From Eonycteris spelaea (Eukaryota; Chordata; Mammalia; Chiroptera; Pteropodidae): a stretch of DNA of 64,000 nucleotides. Below are positions 25,191-36,380 of this stretch, one piece after another. Numbering within the stretch: position 1 is the first letter of the stretch; the number at the start of each line of letters is the position of its first letter. A program made the translations under genes and the position numbers. The stretch is from NCBI GenBank assembly GCA_003508835.1, contig PUFA01000210.1:1616501-1680500 (forward strand), given 5' to 3'. The notes beneath the pieces are model-generated. The model saw only the letters and a program-made list of their open reading frames with translations. It was not told the DNA's origin and did not search any database.

Positions 25191-25499
25191 CAGGCCAACT
25201 CCAATTGCCAATATCTGCAAAGTCCCCCTAAGGTCTTTCTCTTAAGCTACCAAGGGCATTCTGCCTTCACAAAGAGCAGGCTAGAAGTGCCAAGGAACTA
25301 AATTTACTCCACTCGTTGGGTGGCCTGACATTGAGATGTGAATTTCCCAGCACTTCTCAGTTGGGACTAGGCTCCAGCCATGGTGGCAGCGGGCTTGATG
25401 ATGCCCCCTGTGTTGGATGCTTTTCCTTTTCTGTGTCAATTCTCTACCCTCTCTGCACTCCCACATGGACAATTACATGCAAGACTTTTTAAAGTACCT

Positions 25500-25625
25500 G
25501 CTTCGGGGGAAGCCTGAGATCAGGTAAGAGCATCCTACATGTGTTATCCTTCTCCATATCCCCCACAGCACCAGGCACACACTAGGTGTCTGATAAACTT
25601 TCTCTGAATCAGACAGAAATGAGCC
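25500..25625 (+). repeat. Possible L2 LINE 3' tail
   Basis: 'cagcaccaggcacacactag' followed by 'gtgtctgataaactttctctg' resembles the L2 tail. Confidence 0.42.
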
Positions 25626-26699
25626 ATTGGAACAGACACAGGAGAGATTGTCCTACAGCATGCTGGCTGAGGGGGTGGGGCCCGAGAAGCCCAGGGCAGA
25701 ATGGCTCTGCCCTTCCTCCCATCTGGGAGGTCACCCCTCTCCTCCGTACCTGCTGTATCTGACAAACCTTGGTGGATACAGAGGACTCGTGGTCCAGCTG
25801 GCATCCTTCCTCAATGAGGGGAGAGCAGCTTGGTGTGGTGTTTGGAGGTCCTTTCACGAACAATGGTTGAGAAGTGCTGCTCTTTACGACTAAGACTAGT
25901 GGTTAGTCCTGGTGCATTTGACTTGGAGGCAGGGAGTATCCCATTGCTCTTTTATCCCACACTCTGTCCACAGTTATGGAAACTGTCACCGTGTCCCATA
26001 TTCCATAGGCCATTATGTGTATTTCAAACCATTATATAAATGCACTTGATTTGGTGCTTCTAAATGTCATTAAACTCCTTCCATACCAGTAACAACACGG
26101 TTTCCATGGAAACTAACACATTTGAGAAGGAAAGGCATAGGGAAGGAAGCAGTCGGAGCAGGGGAGAAAACGTGTCCACCCAATTATTGTTTCCAGAGCG
26201 TGGGGTCCAGTGATGTGACATGGCCACTCTGTGGAGATGGGACAAGCTCCTTGAGGGTTTTATTGACTTTCCTTTGATAAAAGCCCTGGAAAATTCATCT
26301 CAGCTTGAACCCGCTCATTCCAGCATACAGCTCTAAAAACTTCATGGCACTGCAGGCCATTAAGCACCCTCATTATTCAGACATTTCACCCTGGGATTGG
26401 GGTGGAGGGAGGTCTCAGCATTCAATGATGAAGTCTTTGAGGCTAGCTGAGAATGGAGGGAGAGGGAGACAGAGAAAAGAAAGGAGGCCTTAGGAAACAG
26501 TTGGTGGAGGGCGAGACCCCAGGATTTTGCCAGTGGCTGCTACCTAAGTCATTTGGTCCCACTGTCATCAGTTAGAATGATAAAACCGTAGACACTTGGA
26601 GTTGAAGGGGTATTATATGAGAGCCTGGCTGAGGAGCTGCCCATGGTCTTGGTAGGCAGCAAATGTCTTGTCTTTGGAAAGATTTAAGCATAGCTTGTG

Positions 26700-26985
26700 A
26701 TGGCCTCTTATAATGAAATTTGCTCTCAGGGCTCAGCTCACATATCGCTTTCTCCAGAAGGCTGTCTGGACACTGCTTACTTGGCATGTAGTTTTATTGG
26801 ACTCTCCTTCTCTTTTCCTGTAGCTCCTGTACATACCTGGTTACAGTGGTTATGACACTATATTGGGATTGCCTTGATATCGTCAGGGGCAGGCACTGTG
26901 CCTTTACATGTCAAAGGCCTACCTAGCACAGTGCAAGGCACAGAGTAGGCATCTGATACATGAATGTGAAGAAATGAGCACATAG
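26700..26985 (+). repeat. L2 LINE 3' end
   Basis: 'tctccagaaggctgtctgga', 'gtcaggggcaggcactgtgc' and 'cagtgcaaggcacagagtag' are successive parts of the L2 3' region. Confidence 0.65.
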
Positions 26986-27244
26986 CACCACTGTATTCAA
27001 AACAATTTATGTGGACAGGTACTTGGGAGGCATATTGAACCATCAGAAGAAAGTGTGGACTAGATGACTTTTGGTACTTTCTGGCCTTGAGAATCTTGGA
27101 TGATATGGTTCTAAATTGTTCTGACTGTGCTTGGGATTGAGTCTAGATTTCTCTGACTCCCAAACCGCAGTGCTTAACCATTAAGCATATTAACCAAACC
27201 AAACCAAAATAACTACAAAATCCACTTGGTATAACTATATCTAA

Positions 27245-27340
27245 TCTCCCCGTGTGGAGGGCAAAATTCCTGAGGACAGAGCTGTGCCAAGCCTCTCTCA
27301 AGCTCTTATGCCTGGCACAGTGCTGGGCTCATAGGGGTGA
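27245..27340 (+). repeat. L2 LINE 3' tail fragment
   Basis: 'cctgaggacagagctgtgcc' then 'gcctggcacagtgctgggct'. Confidence 0.45.
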
Positions 27341-27479
27341 CGATTCTACTCTGTACTTCATGTCTATATCAAAGAATCAACTTCCTTTCCTCCAAGACAT
27401 TTCTCTTCCAAGACATTGCTTCAAATCCATTTCTAGTAGGTAGACTTCCCTGCTTGATGCACTCTACCTTGTCACTCCA

Positions 27480-27650
27480 AGACTTAGCACAGTGGAAAGA
27501 GGACTGGGTTTAGGACCGGAAGTCTGGGTTCAAGTCTTGGCTCTATTGCTTGCTAGTTGTGTCACTCCAGGCAACTCACATTACTTTCCTGAGTCTCTGT
27601 TTCCTCTTCTCCACATGATTTCTAAAGTTTCTTCTAGGAGTCTATGAATC
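27480..27650 (+). repeat. MIR SINE, 5' and middle parts
   Basis: 'agcacagtggaaagagga', 'gtctgggttcaagtcttggc' and 'cctgagtctctgtttcctct' match MIR from its tRNA-derived head. Confidence 0.7.
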
Positions 27651-27684
27651 TCAGATCACCTAGTCCAGCAGCTTGGGAGCCACC

Positions 27685-28475
27685 GACTTCTTTCAATGTT
27701 TACTCTGTGCCAATATTATGCTATGCTCCTGGGATATAATAAAGACCAAATGCTGTTTACAGACCAGTAAGAGAGACAAATAGTGGTTAAATAACAGCAA
27801 TATGAACGTATATGCACAGACTCAGCTAAGAGCTCTAAAGGGAAAGAATATGGTTCCATGGGAGCATAGACTGGGTGGGTTGGGAGCAGTTCTGAGGAGG
27901 CTGCACTGGAGAAGTGATACCTAAGCTGAGAGATGGAGGATAAGCAGCAGTTACTATGGTAAATTTTGGGGATGGGGTATTCGAGCGTGGCCAGCAACCA
28001 AGAGGAAGGACCAGGACAAACGAAGCTGCTGTGGCAGATGAAGCATCCCTGTTTGAAGAGCTGAAAGATGGATGTGACTGGAGCACAGAGTGTTAAGGAG
28101 GAATGATGAGGGCAAAGAGGTGAGTAGGAACCAGACCATGTACAGGCGCGTGAAACATGCCAAGGATTTTGGCATTTTTCCTAAAAGCACTAGAAAGCCA
28201 TTGAAATACTTCCAAGAGGAACGTGACATCAGATTTGCATTTTGAAATAATGCTCTGGCTGAATTGATGAACTGGGAGGGAAGGGGTTGGGCATGATGGA
28301 TACAAGGAACCAGTTAGGAGAACACTGAGGTAGTCCAGGTGAGGGAGGGTGGTGATGGAGACATGGGTGTTGGTCATGAGATGGACAGAGGTGGACAGAT
28401 TCAAAAGACATTTAGGAGGTAACATTTCTAGGTCTTAGTGAGGTTGGATATGGTTGTGAAGGAAAAGGAAATTTA
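27685..28475 (-). repeat. Long L2 LINE 3' region, reverse
   Basis: About 790 bp follows reverse L2 from the 3' end ('gtttactctgtgccaatatt') through the 3' coding remnant ('caaggattttggcatttttc', 'agaaagccattgaaatactt', 'gaaccagttaggagaacact', 'gagacatgggtgttggtcat'). The reading frame is destroyed. Confidence 0.75.
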
Positions 28476-28507
28476 AAAAGGAGCTTGGTAGGGTCTGTGG
28501 CCTAGAG

Positions 28508-28719
28508 TAGGGGTCCTCAACCCCCAGGCCAAGGAGTATGAGTCCATGGCCTGTTAGGAACCAGACCACAGAGGAGGTGAGCAGAGGGCAAGCAAGTGAA
28601 GCTTCATCTGTATCTACTCCCAGCACCAGCATCACTGTCTCAGCTCCACCTCAGGTCATCAGGCATTAGATTCTCATAGGAGCACCAGTCCCTGGTGCCA
28701 AAAAGGTTGGAGACCGCTG
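28508..28719 (+). mobile_element. MER1-group hAT-Charlie DNA transposon, internally deleted
   Basis: The left end 'taggggtcctcaacccccag' and right end 'ggttggagaccgctg' are imperfect inverted repeats. Internal landmarks 'ggcctgttaggaaccagacc', 'attagattctcataggagca' and 'ctggtgccaaaaaggttgg' match MER1-group elements. The element is flanked by an 8-bp duplication with 7 of 8 matches (gcctagag 28500-28507; gcttagag 28720-28727), the hAT hallmark. It encodes no transposase. Confidence 0.88.
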
Positions 28720-29529
28720 GCTTAGAGGGCCCTCAGATCACCTTATATAAGCATGTTTTGCCATAGGAATGGAGGCTGGAAGAATTGGCCTAGGACAAAG
28801 TTCTGAAATCCTCCAATCTCCAGATTGTGGCAGGAGAGTGAAATGGCGTCCCTTGCTCCAAGATGCCAAGCAAATTAAATAACAATCATAAAGTGCCCTG
28901 GAAATCTGAGTCTTGCTATAAATAATAAACAGGGACGTTATACAAATAACCAGCTTTGTAGCCCCAGTGGAAGAAAACACATCAGTAAGAAAAATGGAAT
29001 AGGAAAAAATGCACCCCAAAGCCCCAAATAACAAAATGACAATATTAGCCAACATCCTGGGGGCTTGAGCAGGCAGTGGAGGAATGGTCTCAGAAAAAAC
29101 GACTGTGGGGCCTTAGCATAAGCTAGACTGTGGTGGCTGCCACAGTCAGATGGGAGGGGCTCATGTGTCATTAGACCCATTCTCTGCTGGGTCAGGTCCC
29201 TGGGCCAAGGTCCAGGCTCCCTACTGCTTCCTCTCCTGCTTTGAAAAAAATGCAGCTTGTTCTGTAGGCCTGGGCTCCTGCCTCACTGCCACCCAGGATA
29301 TAGCTGATCTAGGCCTGAATTCACTGTTGGAGAACAAATAGTAAAAATAAACAAGATCTGCCTTCTGAGGCTGCTGAGTAAAGCCAGTCAGTCAGTTTCC
29401 TAATACTGGTTCCTTCGGTGGCCAAAGCATTTAAATTTATGGGATGAGTGGTGAGAACAGGGTGTGAGCAGGGTGTTGAGAACCAAGATAAGTTTTGAAT
29501 CATCACATTTTAAAAGTTTATAGATGATT

Positions 29530-29645
29530 GTAGCCAACATTATTCAATTTCATATATGAGAAGGTTGAAATCTAGGTGTTCAGGGACTTGCCCAAGGTCA
29601 TTCAGCTGGCTCCTTACTCTTAGGCACTCTGGCTGATGAGGACAC
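29530..29645 (-). repeat. MIR SINE fragment, reverse
   Basis: 'gacttgcccaaggtcattcagctggct' is the reverse MIR core. Confidence 0.52.
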
Positions 29646-29759
29646 CTCTCTATCAACTCTGTTAGGGGACAGGCAATGACAGTGGAAGTTTTAGTCTCAT
29701 TTTTATGGATTAAAGAACCGGGATGCAGAAAGATAAGAGAGACTCCATGCCATCACAAA

Positions 29760-30170
29760 GAACTTCAGGGCTGCTGAGGCCTAGGACTAGAGGGCGGTGC
29801 TGCCTGGAACTCTGGGGCCTGACACGACCTTTATGGGGTCTGCCGTCTGTGGAGCTGGCCTTCTCTTCCAGGCGCTCCAGCCCCTCTCAGAGAGGCCAGG
29901 TCTCCGTGAACAGAAGCTGCCGTTGCTAATCACTGTGCTTGTTTCTTTCCAGAATGATGGAAGCGACAGCGCTGGGAGGCATTTCTGCTTTCCCTTCACT
30001 GAGTCGGGAGAAGCGGCAGGTCGCTGTGATTCTGCCGCCAAACCGGATGTGGAGCCGAAGAGCGCACTCTGTGTGCAGAGGGAGAGCCTGGCGCAGGTGC
30101 TCCTGGGCCTCAAAGGGCTGGCAGGGAACGCCAGCCAGGGCTTCGCCACTTCCTTTTTCCTCCTTTAGAC
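29760..30170. other. CpG-enriched unique block with plus-strand acceptor-like site
   Basis: About 16 CpGs by hand count in roughly 400 bp, denser than surrounding introns. A strong plus-strand acceptor-like site, tgcttgtttctttccag, ends at 29952, and a plus-strand frame stays open from 29797 to 30168. There is no donor I would trust after it and no family resemblance, so I do not call an exon. It could be part of an antisense transcript or a regulatory block. Confidence 0.3.
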
Positions 30171-30424
30171 ATCTTTGACCTCATTTCCCTTCTTAAGAGT
30201 CCTACTGCCTGATAGAATTTTCTGGTTACTTAGAAATGGTCTTCCCTGGTCTGCGACCCTCACTCCAGGTCTTTCCTGATTTTCTCCCACATCAACTAGA
30301 GACTGCTGTGTTCTGCCCCATCTTCTCCCAGCCCCTCCCACTTTCTTTGCATTTTCAGCTACCCTGAAAAAACCAGACCAGCAAAGCGTTTCACCATCTC
30401 AGCTTCCCCTTTCAGAAACCGAAG

Positions 30425-30520
30425 AGCTCTGGATTGGCCATCAGGAGCCCGGGGTTGTGGTCCTGGCTCTTCTAGCACTTCTTATTGATCCCAGGCCTGT
30501 CGCTTGGTGCTTCCAGGCCA
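30425..30520 (+). repeat. Possible MIR SINE fragment
   Basis: 'ggagcccggggttgtggtcctggctcttct' resembles the MIR tRNA-like part. Weak. Confidence 0.33.
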
Positions 30521-30748
30521 CCCTGATTTGGTGGGTTGCTCCATTATCAATCCCTAGGGTTATTTACTGTTCTCAAGCAGGGGAGGTTTTTCAGAGGCAG
30601 TCAGAACCCCTCATCAGATATAATGTGGAAAGCTTTCCATTTCCCTATGAGTAGGATCAGCCTTGGGCAAGCAATATGCATTGAGAGGAAGAGTGGTTCT
30701 GGGATCTCCAGGAAGAATGAATAATTGGAAGAGCTGGGGAAAGGAAAG

Positions 30749-30782
30749 GAATGATGGGTGGTGGTGGTGATGGTGGTGGTCT
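30749..30782 (+). repeat. (GGT)n/(GAT)n triplet repeat
   Basis: Imperfect GGT triplets with a GAT interruption; the poly-His minus frame is an artefact. Confidence 0.85.
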
Positions 30783-31434
30783 GCTTGTTGTGTGGGTTGG
30801 GGTGTGGGATGAGGGAACAGTGGGAACAATTCCCTTTGCATATCTGATGTGACGTATCTGCCTAGAGCTCTATGTCCTGAGAATATAGCTCAGCAGTGCA
30901 TGGGGTGAGGAAGGAGAGCCAGAGTGGAAAGGAAGGGGACCACTTCTGGGGGCTTCCCTTCCTAGTCCTCCTGTTTCGCTGACCTGGGTCCTGGCCTCCC
31001 AGGAAGAGCTATAGTACTGGACTTGCAGGAGAGGCTGAAAGGCAAGACTTACGGAATCACTGGGGATGTGGAGACTCATTGGCGGAATGCTCTACCTCAG
31101 TTTGCTCTGCCTGAGGAGCTTCTTCGCAAGACCCACCTTACACCTGTGAGCAACTTTGTGCATTCCTCCATTGTCAGTCATGGCACTAATTAATTATTTA
31201 AATCAAACTCGACTGACTACTCCCTAGTGAGAGACATTCAGCTAAGGGCCAGGGAACGAAAGGAAGGAGTGGGATCTTTGCTAACTCTTTAGGTGGGGCA
31301 GACGGTCTAATAAATAATTTCCAGCTAGGGTAAGTGCCACAAAATGAATAGGCTGGTTGCCCCAGTGGAGCATAATGGTGGGGGAAAAGGGACAGCTAAT
31401 TTAAATCTCTCTGCGGAGATGACAGTAATACTGA

Positions 31435-31600
31435 GATGAACCTGTGTGTTTTTATCATGAACTCCTTGAGGGCAGAGGCTATATCTTACTTTTCTAGCCC
31501 TGACGTTTAGAACTATGCTTGGAACTTATTATAAAATTAGTTTTATTTTTCTCTGGTAGGTATTCAACGAATGTTTGATGAATAAATAAGTGACCTACTT
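31435..31600 (+). repeat. L2 LINE 3' end
   Basis: 'gaactccttgagggcagagg' then 'gtattcaacgaatgtttgat' and 'gaataaataagtga' form the classic L2 tail. Confidence 0.7.
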
Positions 31601-31778
31601 CCAGCGGTTCCTATTTAAAGCACCATGTACTTAATCACATGAAGACTATTATGTCAAACAAATCGGATATTCTTATGCCTAGTCTATCCTTATTTCCTCC
31701 TTTCTTGTCTGCCCTTCATTAATTTTTGTACATTTCTCCTTTGGATGCTGCAGATATGTTGAGTCTAAACAAGAAAGA

Positions 31779-31831
31779 ACACACACATACATGCACATAC
31801 ATACATACACACAACACACACCATATATAGC
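31779..31831 (+). repeat. Imperfect (CA)n/(CATA)n repeat
   Basis: ACAC and ATAC units alternate with a few substitutions. Confidence 0.85.
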
Positions 31832-31997
31832 TAACCACCTTTATTCCTGCAGATGTTGCAAATTCTACCCGAGAGGCTGTTAAGCACTCCCCAATAGAGC
31901 AATTCTCATTGACTATCACGTGCCTCCTTAAATGATCTTTGAATAGTATTTTCTCTTTATTGCTTTTTGTAATTTAACGACACCAATTGTGATTCCT

Positions 31998-32030
31998 CTA
32001 GCTTATGATAAACCCTAGCTTATGATAAAC
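31998..32030 (+). repeat. Direct tandem duplication, period 17 bp
   Basis: ctagcttatgataaac occurs at 31998-32013 and again, identical, at 32015-32030. Confidence 0.95.
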
Positions 32031-32356
32031 TCTATAAAGCTCCTGTTCATTCATTATTTTTCTCTTGCTTCTTTTCCAAACTGTTATTTTTGGGAAATGT
32101 AGTGAGGAGTGGGGAATAGGAGAAGAAAATGAAAAGATACCAGATTAACAAGTAAACAAATGAAATCGGCGACCACTTCTCCCCAGATGATAGACACCTA
32201 TTATTTACTCTTAAACAGAACAAATATGCTTTAACACAGCACAAGTAAGTCTATTATAGTTATTCTAAATTGGAAATATAATGATCACTACCTTATCTTT
32301 ACTGGAAGAAGCAGCTAATTGTTCCAATATCTCACTAATTCTAGCAGTCAGGAGAA

Positions 32357-32379
<23 letters not shown>
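32357..32379 (+). repeat. Poly-T run of 23 bases
   Basis: Uninterrupted T. It could be the poly-A tail of a reverse retroposed fragment, but the sequence after it is not one I recognise. Confidence 0.9.
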
Positions 32380-32388
<9 letters not shown>

Positions 32389-33510
32389 CCAATTGTTCAA
32401 TTTATATCAAGGTAAATGGTGTGGCATGGACAGAGATTTCTATTTCTTGAGCTACGTCATGGCTGCTATTTCAGTTTAATTATTAATATGTGGGAGTTAT
32501 AATTATTTTCAGTATTTGTACAAGATAATTATAAACCATAAAACAGCTCTCCATGTTCGCTGATGCCTTATGTTTAGACATGTTGGAGTTTGGGCATGTG
32601 AGCTTTAGAAAGAGGAAAAATGCATAATGTGGCACTTGGGGTAGCAAGACTGACTGGCATGTGAGCAGAGGAGCCTTTCCCATCCTTCCAGGTCCCTTTC
32701 TCTTCTCCACCTGCCCAGAGCCAAAGTTGACCCACCTTGTGCATCTCTCCTTTTGCCCCACTGTCTCACCCTGCCCCCCATCCTGTCTTCTCCTTGTTAG
32801 TTGATATTTGTAACCATTCACACATGGCGGTTTAGCTTGCTTACCACCCCCTCATCTCCACCCAGAAGCAGCAGCAGCTGCTTGTGTGTGGTTGTGTGTG
32901 AGTATGTGCAAGTGTGTATTGCAGTATGTGAGAGGGATGAGAACGACATGCAGAGAGGGAGGGAGGGGTAAGAAGTTAGCTGCTCTGTTACCTTGGCTAT
33001 TCTGGGCCATTGTTGATGCCTCTACTGCCTCCTTCTTTCTGAATACCTTGCTTGATTTTCAATTAGTCTTTACTAAAGGGAGGGTTTAATTTGGGATAAG
33101 GCACCTGGGATCTATCATTCTTAACCTAGTCAACCATAATCAGTTGAAAGGAATAACTCATTTGTGTGGAGTCTATATGTTTGGAGAGAATAGACATGTT
33201 CTGACATCTTCCCATCTTCAAAAGAAAAAAACTGTTAAAATGCTGTTTTAGCTTTGTTGTTGCACAAAGTAAGGCTAACTGTCCTCAGAGGTAATGAGGT
33301 CCTGGTCTTGTTTCTGAGTCCTCATCTAGTCCTCTTCAATTCCTTTCCTTCCTTCTTTACTTAAACAGTATCTAAGAAGTGCTTCTCTATTTAATGCTTT
33401 TTATTATTTGATTAGATTAGATTATTTTATTTTACCATCTTTCTAATTCCTGGTTCAGAGTATTATCATTGTACCTTTCTGCTATGGAAAATTCATTTGG
33501 ACCCCTTGTT

Positions 33511-33873
33511 ATATATTGAATTGTGACCCCCTCTCTCTCAATTCATATGTTGAAGCCCCAACTCCCCAACATGAGAGTATTTGGAGATAGGACCTTTACA
33601 GAAGTAACGAAGGTTAAATGAGGTCATATGAGTAGGGCCCTGACCCAATGGGATTGTTATCCTTATAAGAAGGGGCACCAGAAGGCTTTCTTTCTTTCTG
33701 CTATGTGAGGACACAGTGAGAGGGGAGCCATCTGCAGGCCAAGAAGAGAGCTCTCATAAGAACCTGACCATGCCAGCACCCTGATCTTGGACTTCCAGTT
33801 TCCAGAACTGTGGTCGTTTAAACTACCCAGTCTGTGGTGTTTTGTTAGAGCAGCCTGAGATGACTAGTATGAC
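33511..33873 (+). mobile_element. MLT1-type LTR (ERVL-MaLR), solo
   Basis: About 360 bp follows the MLT1 LTR consensus: 'aattcatatgttgaagcccc' near the start, then 'gaggtcatatgagtagggcc', 'ttatccttataagaaggggc', 'tatgtgaggacacagtgaga', 'tgatcttggacttccagttt' and the end 'tttgttagagcagcctgaga'. No internal retroviral sequence adjoins it. It lies antisense to KIRREL3. Confidence 0.87.
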
Positions 33874-34009
33874 CATCCTCCTGCCCTCCCCGAGCCCCCA
33901 CCCCTGGCTCCGACCTTAGCCACTTGCGAAAGAAAGGTGAGGGGAGTGAAATTACCTTCATGAGCCATGTGATATGAATCTTTGAAGGCCCCCAGGATCT
34001 AGAGTCAGT

Positions 34010-34130
34010 GTCCTTCTACTGGAGTCAGACACTCAGGGCTTGAAGTTTCAAATCCAGCCCAGCTCCTGACTTTTTGGCTCCCCTAGTCCGGGTGAACCTT
34101 GTTTCAGTTTTTCTAACGAGCATGGCCAAC
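34010..34130 (+). repeat. MIR SINE fragment
   Basis: 'tctactggagtcagacactc' followed by 'cagctcctgactttttggct' and 'ccttgtttcagtttttct' follows MIR order. Confidence 0.5.
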
Positions 34131-35039
34131 CGAGAGAATGTGTCTATTCAGCACCACGGACAGAGGCACCCTGTCAGTTCCCACAAATTAGAAGTTACTG
34201 CCTAGCACTCTCATGAAGGCTGTGTTGAGAGTGGAGGGCTAGGTTGAGAAAGAAAAAGGTCAGGGAACGAAGACTGACTGGTAGGATGCAGAAATTGCAG
34301 CCCCCAGCCCCGGCTTTGCTCAACCCTGGGGTTCTCACAAACGGAAAGTGGCTTCTTGCTGCTACTGCCTTCTTACACAGATGAGCAGCAAATTGGGGGA
34401 GCTGATACTCCTGTGCTTAATTGGGCTGGCTTACTTCTTGTCAAACTGTCACTACGATGGGTGCTAGTGACAAACCTATAGCTGACAAGGCATTAGGTCT
34501 GGGGAGCACAGGGGAGTGTGGGTGTCATTAACTGTGGGTTAGGAATAGAGCCAGCTGAAGAGCATAGGAAGAGAGCACGGGAATTATGCTATGGTATAAC
34601 TATTGGAATAGAGATGGTACAGGTGAGCTGCCACCCCCATGTCTGGAATGGGCCCAGGGCCTTGGGAGGGAGGGGGCCAGCTCATGACAAGCTGGGCTGG
34701 TGGGAAGCCAGGGCTTCATTTGTCTGACTTTAATGAATAAATGGCAACCCCAGCCATTGTTTACCTACTTTTGAATCCTGACAAACAGTCTGTGGCATCT
34801 GATGGAGAGGCTTATTAGCTGCACAGAGACAGATGGCTGGGGATGAGGGGATTGGCTCTTTATTACAACAGGCCTATAAGTGACAGCACTCCTTTCACAT
34901 CCCAGCCACCACGTCACTGTCAATGCCTTTCTCAAGCTTTTGTGATCCAGTCCGGCCTCAGAGGAAAGACTTAGTGCAAGAGGAAGGCAAAATGGCTCAT
35001 GAGTAAGAAGAAGACATAAGGTCAATGGAGCTGAGAAAG

Positions 35040-35150
35040 AGAGCAGGTTTCCATGTGTTAGTTCTTTGAGAATAAAAACTCTGCCTTATTCTTCTTTAGT
35101 ATTTTTCCAAGTGCCCTATAAGTGCGCCATTTATTCAGAAGACATTTAAA
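35040..35150 (+). repeat. L2 LINE 3' tail fragment
   Basis: 'gttagttctttgagaataaaaactctgcc' and 'gccatttattcagaagacat' resemble a diverged L2 end. Confidence 0.42.
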
Positions 35151-35515
35151 GAAATGGGAATGATTTGAGGAGAAAGATTAGAGAGGTCTGGATCAGAAAA
35201 GATAATACGAAGCAGATTGGAAATCATGCTGCCTGGGTAAGTGGGAAATGAAAAGTAGGGGAGGGAGAGGAAGAGAAAGAGGGACACAGAGGGAGGAGGA
35301 AAGAGCGTAAGGAAAAACGCTTATGAATCAGCATACTGTGTTTTAGGCATTAGCCACTCCCCATGTTGCTATATGAATAGCTTCATGGAAATCCAACTGA
35401 TCTGCCCACTGTCCTTTCTGAGATGTCCCAGGTTCTATTTTTTGGTACCATAGTTGTAGGGCATAGCTTCTTCCCTCCACATTACCCTTGAGAGGGTGGA
35501 TGGGTTCTCACTTAC

Positions 35516-35593
35516 CTTCATTTATTCTCCGAAATTTATCCTTGGCCATGTAGCCCAGCACCAGACAGCATCCTCTCTTCTGGAGGCCCAGCT
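35516..35593 (-). CDS. KIRREL3: KIRREL3 coding exon 2, mature N-terminal segment before Ig1
   Basis: Minus-strand internal exon, 78 bp, phase 1-1. The acceptor (tatgcttttcttccag) precedes 35593 and the donor (gtaagtgag) follows 35516. It encodes the end of the signal-peptide region and the first mature residues: Glu19 (split), then [20 protein letters not shown] and RRINE, with the last base opening Gly45. The signal peptide exon lies upstream, outside the window. Arg40 is CGG at 35529-35531, a CpG codon; as I recall, R40W was reported in human intellectual disability. Residue 42 is Ile (ATA, 35523-35525), where I remember Met in human. No open frame of useful size covers this exon, so it is easily missed by ORF finding. 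Splice sites and phase continuity with exon 3 (GAA G|GC CAA) support it. Confidence 0.95.
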
Positions 35594-35699
35594 CTGGAAG
35601 AAAAGCATAGGTGGGTGAGCCAGGAATGGGTCGGGTATCAGTGAACTCCCTTCATAGAGGATGTGATATGCTTGCTGCTCTTATAAACAAGGCTACTTA

Positions 35700-35940
35700 T
35701 TTATTTAACAAATATTTACATAGCACTTACTATGGTCCAGGCATAATTTTAAGTCAATAATTCCTCATTTGATTCTCACAAAAACCCTGTGAGGTACGAA
35801 TAATTATCCATTTTATACACCCCTATTTACAGATGTGTTAATTCAATAGTCTTAGATGAGAGAGCTAAGTAGGTGGCAGAGCCAGGAGTTTGAACCAAGG
35901 CAATATGGATCCAGAGTCCTCACTCATAACCACTACCCAT
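35700..35940 (-). repeat. MIR SINE, nearly full length, reverse
   Basis: Full reverse order is visible, from 'catagcacttactatggtcc' through 'ctcacaaaaaccctgtgagg' and 'ggtggcagagccaggagttt' to 'cactcataaccactacccat'. It starts about 100 bp upstream of exon 2 in gene order, inside intron 1. Confidence 0.88.
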
Positions 35941-36204
35941 AGGTTAATGAGGCTCAGTATATCCCACCTTTGGGGACTATGCTCTGATGACCCTAGGATT
36001 GTGGTCAGACCTGCCAGAGAAGAGGCAAAGTTCAGCCAGTGATGTCCAGGAGGGAGCAGTACCACCAGACACAGGAGGTGACTCAGAGGGATTAAGAAGT
36101 GATGGGATAGACTTAGGGGAAAGATACAGGAGTTGAGGTAGAGATAGGAGTTGGCTTTTTGGGAGAGAGAAGGTTTCTGGGGATAGGGATCCTGTTCCCT
36201 TATA

Positions 36205-36380
36205 TTCAGGTACAATTCAGCACTGTCATCAAGCACTTCTCAGGTGTGGACTCAGTGAGGAGCGCAAGGGTTGGGATGGCTAAGAGATGCAAGACAGACT
36301 CTGGTCCCAAAGACTTAGGTCCAATTGGAAAAACAAATTGGAGAATTACAATTCTAAGTATTGAAGAGACAATGCAAGAG
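36205..36380 (-). repeat. Possible L2 LINE fragment, reverse
   Basis: 'agacagactctggtcccaaa' and following sequence resemble a diverged reverse L2. Confidence 0.33.

Noticed and set aside
27685..28475. Possible protein-coding LINE remnant
   Set aside because: Frames are broken throughout; it is a decayed L2 3' region only.
29797..30168. 123-codon plus-strand frame as a real antisense coding exon
   Set aside because: No recognisable protein and no convincing donor; kept only as a transcript hypothesis.
32357..32379. Poly-T as the tail of a processed pseudogene on the minus strand
   Set aside because: No recognisable coding or retroposon sequence follows it and no flanking duplication was found.
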